Shown here piece by piece: positions 6,857 through 13,564 of a stretch of DNA of 13,564 nt. Origin of the DNA: CAYGJN01 sp964350135 (GTDB lineage: Bacteria > Bdellovibrionota > Bacteriovoracia > Bacteriovoracales > Bacteriovoracaceae); contig CAYGJN010000077.1 of assembly GCA_964350135.1 (NCBI GenBank), forward strand, positions 1 to 13,564, in the 5' to 3' direction. The translations under genes were made by a program, and so were the position numbers. Below the pieces are notes generated by a model. The model ran no database searches and had not been told where the DNA came from. It was given only the letters and a program-made list of their open reading frames with translations. Numbering within the stretch: the first letter of the stretch is position 1; each line of letters opens with the position of its first letter.

Positions 6857-7350
6857 AGATCTAATACAGAAATAATATTATTTTCTTTTTTATCTAAAGA
6901 ATTTAAAAAGCTTAAATTCAATAAAACCAAAGTATTGACTACTTCATAATTGGCCTTCTTACATAAATTCCAACTAGCTTTTAATGTCCCACCAGTTGCG
7001 AGCACATCATCAATAACAAGGACTTTGGCAGAATTATCATTAATCTGAATCTCAAGAGTGTCTTGACCATACTCAAGCTCATAAGATTCAGAAAAAATAG
7101 GAGGTGGAAGTTTTCCTGGCTTTCTAATTTTGATAAAACCTTTGTTGGCCTTAACTGCCAAGGCACTACCTAAAATAAAGCCACGAGATTCAACTCCAAT
7201 AATATAATCTACAGAGTCCCAATCAACGAGACTATATAGATGATCCATTAGCTCCGTTAATTTATATTTTAATAGTGGGGATATATCTTTAAAGATTACT
7301 CCATCTTTAGGAAAATTCTCAATATCATTTATAAAGGGACGAATATCCAT
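6853..7350 (-). CDS. apt: adenine phosphoribosyltransferase
   Basis: Apt salvages adenine by joining it to PRPP to give AMP and pyrophosphate, in the cytoplasm. The type I phosphoribosyltransferase motif VLVIDDVLATGGTL (about 110-123) binds PRPP. The Apt-specific start FPKDGVIFKDISPLL (13-27) and the IIGVESRGFILGSALA block (50-65) separate it from other phosphoribosyltransferases. At 165 residues it is a little shorter than usual (170-180), by loss at the C-terminus. GGAAGAG just upstream of the ATG supports the start. It is divergent from the phosphatase gene across 45 bases and convergent with the FliG-like gene, the two stops sharing the bases CTAA. Confidence 0.95.
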   Translation of the reverse strand: MDIRPFINDIENFPKDGVIFKDISPLLKYKLTELMDHLYSLVDWDSVDYIIGVESRGFILGSALAVKANKGFIKIRKPGKLPPPIFSESYELEYGQDTLEIQINDNSAKVLVIDDVLATGGTLKASWNLCKKANYEVVNTLVLLNLSFLNSLDKKENNIISVLDL

Positions 7351-7359
7351 AGCTCTTCC

Positions 7360-7388
7360 TTCTCAAAATTAGGTTCAGAGCTTACAAT
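7360..7388 (+). promoter_or_regulatory. candidate promoter giving a leaderless phosphatase mRNA
   Basis: TTCTCA (7360-7365), a 17-base spacer and TACAAT (7383-7388) would place the transcription start at or next to the A of the ATG at 7396. That would explain why this gene has no Shine-Dalgarno sequence. The hexamers match the sigma-70 consensus 4 of 6 and 5 of 6, so this is suggestive only. Confidence 0.35.
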
Positions 7389-7395
7389 AAGATTT

Positions 7396-7869
7396 ATGAA
7401 AAAGCTTCTATTTGTATGCCTTGGAAATATTTGTCGCTCTCCTGCTGCTGAGGCCATTATGCAAAAAATTCTTGTTGATAATAATTTAGGTGGCAAAATT
7501 TATTGCGACAGCGCTGGTACAAGTGGTTGGCATGAAGGCGAAAAAGCAGATGCACGAATGAGGGCCCATGGTGAAAGAAGAGGCTTTAAGCTTCTTAGCC
7601 GGTCAAGGCAACTTACGGCAGAAGACTTCATAGAGTTTGATACTATTTTTTGTATGGATCATTCTAACTTAGAAAATGCCAAACATATAGGACAAGAGAA
7701 GTATCATCATAAACTCGAGATGATGTGTGACTTTGCAAAAAATCACAATGATGAAGAAGTACCTGATCCTTACTACGGAGGAGAGCAAGGCTTTGAGTAT
7801 GTTTTTGATTTATTAGAAGACGCCTGTTTAGGCGCCTTTGAAAAACTTATTTCTCAGAGTAAAAATTAA
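7396..7869 (+). CDS. low-molecular-weight protein tyrosine phosphatase
   Basis: This is a 157-residue cytoplasmic phosphatase of the LMW-PTP/arsenate-reductase fold, normal length for the family. The catalytic P-loop CLGNICRS gives nucleophile C8 and phosphate-binding R14 (C-x5-R), right at the N-terminus as expected. PDPYYGG (123-129) supplies the general acid D124 followed by the tyrosine pair typical of true phosphatases rather than arsenate reductases. Many relatives act on bacterial tyrosine kinases in capsule export. No kinase or capsule gene is present here, so the partner is unknown. No Shine-Dalgarno sequence precedes the ATG (see the promoter entry). The 3' end overlaps the convergent FHA-protein gene by 23 bases. 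Confidence 0.93.
   Translation: MKKLLFVCLGNICRSPAAEAIMQKILVDNNLGGKIYCDSAGTSGWHEGEKADARMRAHGERRGFKLLSRSRQLTAEDFIEFDTIFCMDHSNLENAKHIGQEKYHHKLEMMCDFAKNHNDEEVPDPYYGGEQGFEYVFDLLEDACLGAFEKLISQSKN
7819..7836 (-). terminator. weak candidate terminator hairpin after the FHA-protein gene
   Basis: Arms 7819-7825 and 7830-7836 around a four-base loop form, on the minus strand, a seven-pair GC-rich stem (GGCGCCT/AGGCGTC, one G-U pair) followed by a poor pyrimidine tract (TTCT). It lies about 10 bases beyond the FHA-gene stop but inside the phosphatase coding sequence. It is the only hairpin of this kind near a 3' end in the window; it could be chance. Confidence 0.28.
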
Positions 7870-9967
7870 GAGGCTGTCTAACATCTACAACTCCCCCACC
7901 TTTTGGCTTTGGAAATTGAATAATTTTAAGAACACTACTCATACAAGCTGTTCCTCTTTTTGAAAATTTAGCATTTTTAGCAATTATATTTGTTTTAGTA
8001 ACTTTACCTATATTATTAATCCTAAAATCTAAATCAACAACACCTTGAAGATTATCTGAATTGTACTCTAGTTCTTGCTGGTAACAATGCCTGAACTGGG
8101 GAAGATACTGTCTTAAAATTTTTCTTAAAAGTTCAGGGTCTATTGATCCCAATACAACTGTCTTTGGTTCTATATATGAAGTAAATGCACCTTTTCTATT
8201 AACTAAACCTTTGGCCCCCACACGGTTAAGACTTTTAGAGCTCGATTTCTTGCCCAGCTTTCCAGCATAAGCGTCGAGATTTGCCTTTTTAAGGGCCTGA
8301 CTACCAGAAGTAGCAATATTAGAAACAGACTTAGAACTCTCACTAGAAACATTTGTAACTTTCACATCGGAAAGATCTCCCGTTTTAGCTAGTAAAGAGC
8401 TAACAGTGCTTTTAAATTGAAACTTATAAGTATCAACCTTGGCCTTAGCCTTTTTAACTTTAGCCTGGGCCTTACTTTTAGATGCTTTTTTGCTCTCTGA
8501 TCTTTTAGCAATTTCATTTTTACGAGTTGACTCTTTTGCAGGTTTTTTAGATTCTGCTGTTTTAGTTTTTTCCCTTGTAGCAGATGTATCTGGCTTAATA
8601 TTTTCTGGATTATCAGCTTTAACTTCTGCAACCTCTTTTGCTTTGATCTGAGGAGCATCTTTAAAAGGCATAGGTCTTTTATAGACTATTGCTATCTGCT
8701 CTTCAGGCTTTGTAGGATTAGTGTCAACAAAAAATGAAATTAAAAGCATTAATAGTCCAATACTTAAAAAAGAAATGAGTTGATTTCTAATCTCTTTATC
8801 TTTGCTAAAAAACGGGGCTGTTTTTAAATGAGGCTGTCCCTTAGTAATTCTTATCAGAATTTGTACCGTTTTATAGTTAAGGCGAACTATTCCCCCATGC
8901 TCAAGAACCAAATCTTTTTTGGGAAGAGATCGCAAGTTTTCATCATTACGTCTCTCAAAAGCAGGATGTTCAAATATTTTTATCCAGTTAGCTCTATTAT
9001 CAGTACTTATAAGATCAGTATGACCAACTTCATTTTTATCAAGCTTTTGTTTTAACTCACCAAAGCTAAGAGATTCTTCACAATTTTGTAAATGAAATGA
9101 AATATTATCAAGGGAGTTATAATCAATTGAATGATCATCTTCGATATAAGCAACTGAGAACTTTGAAAAAGATGAAACACGTACTGTCTTATTAGAAATA
9201 ATAATTGCTTCGTGTTCTTCGGTCTTATCCAGGATATCCAGATAAATACGATTTTTTGTTCTTTTTTTACCTGTAAAGAAATAACTTCCATCCGTTAAAG
9301 CATAATGGCTCACATCCAAAATAGAGTCACCACTCATGACAGCAACTTCTAAACAATCTTGTTCTAAATGGTCAGTGTTAATTACCTGAGGAATTATTTT
9401 ATCTTCATCATAAATATACTCTCTAAGGTCTTTTTCTTTAGAAATAAGTTTATATGGGTCTGAACTAATTGCATTAAAATGATTTTCTGAAAATTTAATG
9501 TCACAGTACTCACCATCAATGAGAATAAGGCCTTTATCTACAGGAGAGAATAAAGGGTCTAGTGAAACATCATATGCATCATCTACAGCTGTTGCAATTG
9601 TAAGTATACTTGAATCAACTTTCTCAACACTTGTAAGATCACTCTTGTCTTCGACAACATTTAGATTAAAACAACCAATAATTAAGGAGTCACCTTCATG
9701 AAATGGAGTTTGGGTATATTTTTTATTATTAACAATGATTCCATTTTCACTCTGTAAATCTAAAACACTAAGTCCACCATGATCGTCCATGAAAATAAAA
9801 GCATGATATTTAGAAACAGATGGGTGATCGAGGCGAATATCTGCATGCTCAAAACTACCAACTAATAATTTAGTCTTATTCAATGGGAAATCAATAGTTC
9901 CCCCTTCATCTGAACTCAGACTCAACTTAAGAATAGAACTCTTTATTTTCTTTTTTAAACTCAGCAT
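7847..9967 (-). CDS. FHA / GYF-like / TM / AgmX-PglI-tail protein (GltG-like gliding machinery)
   Basis: This 706-residue inner-membrane protein has the architecture of M. xanthus GltG (PglI). A cytoplasmic FHA domain (about 30-105; S52, H55, N75-G76) normally binds phosphothreonine. A segment with LEVAVMSGDSILDVSHY (206-222) resembles the conserved block of PglI/AgmX proteins. A GYF_2-like domain follows at about 288-335 (LSFGELKQKLDKNEV), then one membrane helix at about 395-413. A periplasmic Lys/Ala/Ser-rich linker (430-515) leads to a C-terminal AgmX/PglI TonB-like tail (600-706) with C628, C675, a G-x-V repeat pattern and FPKPKGGGVV. Oddly, the usual FHA Gly-Arg is Gly-Ser (G37-S38), so phosphopeptide binding may be altered. 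It starts two bases after the TPR lipoprotein stop. Domain calls are firm; the gliding role is inferred from architecture and neighbours. Confidence 0.9.
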   Translation of the reverse strand: MLSLKKKIKSSILKLSLSSDEGGTIDFPLNKTKLLVGSFEHADIRLDHPSVSKYHAFIFMDDHGGLSVLDLQSENGIIVNNKKYTQTPFHEGDSLIIGCFNLNVVEDKSDLTSVEKVDSSILTIATAVDDAYDVSLDPLFSPVDKGLILIDGEYCDIKFSENHFNAISSDPYKLISKEKDLREYIYDEDKIIPQVINTDHLEQDCLEVAVMSGDSILDVSHYALTDGSYFFTGKKRTKNRIYLDILDKTEEHEAIIISNKTVRVSSFSKFSVAYIEDDHSIDYNSLDNISFHLQNCEESLSFGELKQKLDKNEVGHTDLISTDNRANWIKIFEHPAFERRNDENLRSLPKKDLVLEHGGIVRLNYKTVQILIRITKGQPHLKTAPFFSKDKEIRNQLISFLSIGLLMLLISFFVDTNPTKPEEQIAIVYKRPMPFKDAPQIKAKEVAEVKADNPENIKPDTSATREKTKTAESKKPAKESTRKNEIAKRSESKKASKSKAQAKVKKAKAKVDTYKFQFKSTVSSLLAKTGDLSDVKVTNVSSESSKSVSNIATSGSQALKKANLDAYAGKLGKKSSSKSLNRVGAKGLVNRKGAFTSYIEPKTVVLGSIDPELLRKILRQYLPQFRHCYQQELEYNSDNLQGVVDLDFRINNIGKVTKTNIIAKNAKFSKRGTACMSSVLKIIQFPKPKGGGVVDVRQPLNFYSEK

Positions 9968-9969
9968 AA

Positions 9970-10707
9970 TTAATCACTCAAAACTAATTTCTTAACTTTA
10001 TTAGTAAAATCCTCAACACCACTTTCATCTATATGATCAACAGAGGCTATCTTTCTTGCTTGTTGATTCTTACCAAGATCATTTAAGAGCATCGTATAAT
10101 AATTAGCTACAACAGCTTTTTGTATATAATGATCTGGTAAACGTTTGAAATAATTCAAGGCCAATTGATTCTGATTCAAAAGATAATAAGTAATTCCCAG
10201 ACCTGAAAGAATAACAGGATCTTGAGAGTTAGCTGCCTCAAGATCTTTAAACATTCTGTTAGACTTATGAACAAGACCATATTTAAGATAAAGATGAGCT
10301 AAATTAAATTTTGTAATACTAAAACCCTTATTAGTCTGTAATACTTTCTCATAAAGACCGATGGCCTTATTAGGATTAGACTTTTCAGAAAACACTAAAG
10401 CTAAATTATGAAGAACAGCTGGGTTTTTACTATCAATTGTTAAAGCTTGTTGAAAATAAACAAGTGCTTTATTTAGATTTCCTCGAATAAAATAACATGA
10501 GCCTACACTATTCCAGTACTTAATTGAGTTTGACTTAAACTGTTTTTTTAATAGTTTTAGTCCATCAAGGGTTTTATCATCAAAGCATTTCTTTAATGCT
10601 TGCTCAGTCATAACAAGATCCGAAACATCATCATTGCTTTGCTTATTGTCCCTCGTAGTAGAACAGCCTATAAAAACAAATAATAAACAAAGTGCTAGTG
10701 TTTTCAT
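9970..10707 (-). CDS. TPR-repeat lipoprotein (GltE/AglT-like)
   Basis: This 245-residue protein has a lipoprotein signal peptide (lipobox FIGC, lipidated Cys15; Phe at -3 is slightly unusual) and about four tetratricopeptide repeats covering residues 62-195. YWNSVGSCYFIRGNLNKALV and LHNLALVFSEKSNPNKAI are the clearest. TPR lipoproteins act as periplasmic or outer-membrane scaffolds. Its place between a large TPR protein and the FHA/AgmX-tail protein matches AglT/GltE in the M. xanthus gltD-gltE-gltF-gltG cluster, which is how I would label it. No gltF-like gene lies between it and the GltG-like gene. The start overlaps the upstream stop as ATGA, so coupling is likely. TPR lipoproteins are common, so the name rests on context. 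Confidence 0.88.
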   Translation of the reverse strand: MKTLALCLLFVFIGCSTTRDNKQSNDDVSDLVMTEQALKKCFDDKTLDGLKLLKKQFKSNSIKYWNSVGSCYFIRGNLNKALVYFQQALTIDSKNPAVLHNLALVFSEKSNPNKAIGLYEKVLQTNKGFSITKFNLAHLYLKYGLVHKSNRMFKDLEAANSQDPVILSGLGITYYLLNQNQLALNYFKRLPDHYIQKAVVANYYTMLLNDLGKNQQARKIASVDHIDESGVEDFTNKVKKLVLSD

Positions 10708-13564
10708 AATCGTGCTAGCCTCGCTTTTTCCAAGGAAGTATACCGAGCTTTTAAACTAAGCTGATATTTGCTCAATAATTTATGACCTATTTCGCTAGCA
10801 GAATTACTATCTTTTATTACCTGCAAAGCATTTTCTCTAAAACCAATGCCTTTATTAAATAATGTTTGCGCTAATTGATTCATACTCAGCTTAAAGGATT
10901 TAACAAACTCAGGAGCTTTCCCTTTAGGATTAATATTGATAATTGAATCTGCTGCAAGCTTATATACATCCATCAAATTCAAATAAGCACTTATACTAGA
11001 TTCAACATGACCTAGTTTTACAATTTTATTAGTCTCGGAAGTTAAAAACTCAACCTCTTTTAACAATGACTCCAATGAGCTATTGAAGACTTTATCATCA
11101 AATATTTCTGAATTCTCAAAAGAGAGACCTTTGAAGCTTGTAATCTGAGAGTTTAATTTTTGATAACTTAAAAATGCATTATATCGATCAATTAATTGCG
11201 ACTTTAGTCTTAAAGCCTCAGATTTTTTAAGGTTATTTAATTCAGACGAAAGACTAATATTAACCATGCTACTTTTCATCACAAAAGAATCAACATAACG
11301 TGCATATAGAAGTTCGAAATATAGTGGTTTTAAATACTCATAGCTTTTTAATTTCCGGTAAGTACTAAAAAAGATATTATCAGAATCACCCTGGGATAGA
11401 TCAACTAAGTAATATCCAATTTCTTTTTTTACTTTATTACTGACGCCACATTTCTTTCCCATCTGGTAATAGTTTAAAGAAGTATTATATTTCTTGTTAA
11501 TATAAGAATAGCTGACAGTCTTTTTAAACAGATCTTCTTTTAAGTTTACAAAGCTTTTCTTCGAACATAGATATCTGAAATACTTACTTGCTATTTTATA
11601 TGAGTTCGTGAAATTTTGCTGTCTAAAGAATTGATCAGAGATTGCAATATTAAGCTCTAGAAGTTTCTCCAAATCTTTAGATTCAGCTATACTCCATGAA
11701 GACTGGGCCATTTTATAAGCTTGTAAACTATTTCCTATTTCCAGGTATAAAAGTGATGAATTATAAGCGGACTTACTACGAATCTTCTCGGGGTAAGAAC
11801 TATTATCAAACAAGTCTTTATAACTTTTAGCAGCCAATGATTTCTTACCCTGGTCTACTAATATCTGTGCTTTATCAAAAAGTATTTTCCCCAAAGAAAG
11901 CTCTGTATTTAAAACAAATTGCTTTGAAAATTTAAAAGGGAGATTATTAAGTTTCCCTATCCATTTGTTTAGTTCTTCAGCGTTTTTCTCTTCAATATAA
12001 AAATCTAATATTTGTACCACCATTTCTTTTTGAAGCTTAACATCTCCTGGATAGAACTTGTGAAATCTTTCTGTAACTATTCTTGCATTAGAGAAATTTC
12101 TCTTTTTAAAATGATAAGCGTAAAGCTTTTGGTAAATCTCATAAGACACTTTATTTTTAGGTAAAATCTCTAAATATTTCTCATAGGTCCAAACAAGGTA
12201 TGCATCTTGAATTTTAGCATCGTTTTCAGTTTCACCGAGTACAACGAGTATTGAATCCAGTAGTTTCACCTGTTTTGACTGATTCTTTTTTTCTTTTACA
12301 GCTAAATCGAATGCCTTTCTATATGTGTTAATTGCCTGAGCATATAACTCTGTTGAAAAAAAAGTTTCTGCTATATGAAAGAAGTATTTAGATGCATCCT
12401 TTGCATCATAAACACTCAGCATTTTAAAATAATCAATAACAATAAATGAAAACTTTCGCTCCATTTTTTTAGAGAGACGTAATGTTTTATTTTGGAAGCC
12501 TTTTTGAATTCCACTTACAAAATTAGTAAGTTTTAAAATAATCTCATCATTTTGAAACTTACTTAAAGAATGTTGCTGATGATGCTTAAATAATGCCTGA
12601 GATACACTGTGGTGCTTCTCTAATGATCTGTATTCATCGTGAACATTAAGCATTGCCATATAAACATCAGCTTTTTGTTCAGGGTTTTTGGCCAGTGGTA
12701 GTGATTTATTAAGTGTCATCTCAGCCAAATTGAAAAGGCCTCTCTCAACTAACATACCTGACATTTTGATAAGGTATGGTACAGGATCTTTGCTATGATC
12801 TATATAAAACTTAATTCCTTCAGGTACTCTCTCCCCTAGTGCATAGAAAAGACCAATATGGTTTAATACCTGATCACTAATATTTACATACATAGTCTTT
12901 TGGGAATTAAAAAAAGCATTCCTGGCCATTTTTATAGCTAATTGGTGTTTTTTTGCCTTAACCAAACACCATGCTAAGTTAAACTCATACTTAGTAAGCC
13001 AGTTTTCACGTTTATTCTTGATAACTTTTGCATAAAGAGGAATTGCTTTTCTATATTTTTTTTCATTATAGTAATAATCAGCCAGAGAGCCTCTGGCATT
13101 ATGAACAAGTTGCTTTTTAGTACTATATTTTTGCCCTAAACGAATAGCTGAAAGTAGATAGGCTTCGGTAATATTTCCTTTTTCATAGTCCCTTGAATTA
13201 AGGGCCAATGTATAAAATATATCTGCTCTATTCTTGTATCGTGGGAATCTCTTTAACATAGCCTGGCCAAGCTTTAAGGCCTCTAAATAGTATTTTTTTG
13301 AAACTTGGAAGTATGACTTCCTAGGTTTATTTGACTTCGCTTTACCTAATATAAAATTCTTATTCTCTCTTTCTCTTAATAGTCTTATTTTTTCAGCATA
13401 TAGTTCTAATAATCTGTATTGCATTCTAGGATCTTTGTTTTTAGAAATTTTATTAACTTTCTTTAAAACCCTAAATTCTTTATCGATTATCTTTTCTAAT
13501 TGTAGAACTCTTTGCATACGTAATTGTTCAGCAGTTAAACCCTCTGCTTTTACGAGTACACTAA
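10704..13564 (-). CDS. large TPR-repeat protein (GltD/AgmU-like), N-terminus beyond window
   Basis: At least 953 residues of helical repeat protein. The frame stays open to the window edge and the ATG at 13517 has no ribosome binding site, so the true start, and any signal peptide, probably lies outside. Numbered from that ATG, an early RLLELYAEKIRLLRERENK segment (35-53) recalls the opening of many deltaproteobacterial envelope TPR proteins. TPR-like units follow, for example ADYYYNEKKYRKAIPLYAKV (146-165) and EFNLAWCLVKAKKHQLAIKM (178-197), with degenerate repeats to near the end. The protein is very rich in Lys, Tyr and Phe, with few cysteines. Large size, the TPR lipoprotein and the FHA/AgmX-tail gene downstream fit GltD (AgmU) of the Myxococcus gliding machinery. 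The family name is inferred; the TPR nature is visible. It ends in an ATGA overlap with the lipoprotein gene. Confidence 0.85.
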   Translation of the reverse strand, partial: SVLVKAEGLTAEQLRMQRVLQLEKIIDKEFRVLKKVNKISKNKDPRMQYRLLELYAEKIRLLRERENKNFILGKAKSNKPRKSYFQVSKKYYLEALKLGQAMLKRFPRYKNRADIFYTLALNSRDYEKGNITEAYLLSAIRLGQKYSTKKQLVHNARGSLADYYYNEKKYRKAIPLYAKVIKNKRENWLTKYEFNLAWCLVKAKKHQLAIKMARNAFFNSQKTMYVNISDQVLNHIGLFYALGERVPEGIKFYIDHSKDPVPYLIKMSGMLVERGLFNLAEMTLNKSLPLAKNPEQKADVYMAMLNVHDEYRSLEKHHSVSQALFKHHQQHSLSKFQNDEIILKLTNFVSGIQKGFQNKTLRLSKKMERKFSFIVIDYFKMLSVYDAKDASKYFFHIAETFFSTELYAQAINTYRKAFDLAVKEKKNQSKQVKLLDSILVVLGETENDAKIQDAYLVWTYEKYLEILPKNKVSYEIYQKLYAYHFKKRNFSNARIVTERFHKFYPGDVKLQKEMVVQILDFYIEEKNAEELNKWIGKLNNLPFKFSKQFVLNTELSLGKILFDKAQILVDQGKKSLAAKSYKDLFDNSSYPEKIRSKSAYNSSLLYLEIGNSLQAYKMAQSSWSIAESKDLEKLLELNIAISDQFFRQQNFTNSYKIASKYFRYLCSKKSFVNLKEDLFKKTVSYSYINKKYNTSLNYYQMGKKCGVSNKVKKEIGYYLVDLSQGDSDNIFFSTYRKLKSYEYLKPLYFELLYARYVDSFVMKSSMVNISLSSELNNLKKSEALRLKSQLIDRYNAFLSYQKLNSQITSFKGLSFENSEIFDDKVFNSSLESLLKEVEFLTSETNKIVKLGHVESSISAYLNLMDVYKLAADSIININPKGKAPEFVKSFKLSMNQLAQTLFNKGIGFRENALQVIKDSNSASEIGHKLLSKYQLSLKARYTSLEKARLARL

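Noticed and set aside
6870..6883. 14-bp palindrome AAATAATATTATTT followed by a T-rich stretch after the FliG-like stop
   Set aside because: The stem is pure A-T with no room for a loop without breaking pairs, and it lies in apt coding sequence. It is too weak to call a terminator.
8439..8651. Plus-strand open frame encoding a very hydrophobic, membrane-like peptide
   Set aside because: It is the antisense of the Lys/Ala/Ser-rich linker of the FHA/AgmX-tail protein. Lysine codons read backwards give Leu/Phe codons, so the hydrophobicity is an artefact.
13515..13517. ATG as the start of the large TPR protein
   Set aside because: There is no ribosome binding site, and the frame continues open for 15 more codons to the window edge. 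A protein of this kind should also begin with a signal peptide, which is absent here.

Overview
The window looks like chromosomal DNA of an AT-rich (about one-third G+C by eye) Gram-negative bacterium from the Bdellovibrionota/Myxococcota side of the old Deltaproteobacteria. A Bacteriovorax/Halobacteriovorax-type predator is my best guess, from domain content and base composition only. The main clue is a trio of genes resembling the Glt (AglT/PglI/AgmX) adventurous gliding machinery of Myxococcus. Lipoproteins with clear lipoboxes and a secreted carboxypeptidase show that the cell has an outer membrane. I see no mobile element, rRNA, tRNA, CRISPR array or phage gene.

Layout. Plus strand, 1-2462: the 3' end of an unknown gene, a small lysine-rich protein coupled to it by an ATGA overlap, then a zinc metallopeptidase coupled by a GTGA overlap to a D-Ala-D-Ala-ligase-like ATP-grasp enzyme. 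Minus strand, 6187 down to 2445: a secreted M14 carboxypeptidase, an 11-bp inverted repeat touching the next start codon, then pgsA, serB, panD and a lipoprotein gene packed almost without gaps. Plus strand, 6356-6856: a short stand-alone protein matching the C-terminal part of the flagellar switch protein FliG. Minus strand, 7350-6853: apt. Plus strand, 7396-7869: a low-molecular-weight protein tyrosine phosphatase, divergent from apt. Minus strand, 13564 down to 7847: a large TPR protein running off the window edge, a TPR lipoprotein, and an FHA/GYF-like/TM/AgmX-tail protein, in the order of M. xanthus gltD-gltE-gltG.

How they work together. pgsA, serB and panD are housekeeping steps (phosphatidylglycerol, serine, beta-alanine/pantothenate) sharing one compact unit. 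apt is purine salvage. The metallopeptidase/ATP-grasp pair suggests a peptide-bond-making enzyme with a matched hydrolase, substrate unknown. The gliding-like trio would place a phospho-sensing or scaffold protein in the inner membrane and TPR proteins in the periplasm or outer membrane.

Regulatory signals are mostly weak. The best is an FNR/CRP-family-like box exactly 41.5 bases before the predicted start of carboxypeptidase transcription. All three convergent gene pairs overlap at their 3' ends. The tetranucleotide GGCC is strikingly over-represented throughout. No gene-free stretch exceeds 300 bases; the longest is about 170 bases, between the carboxypeptidase and the FliG-like gene.
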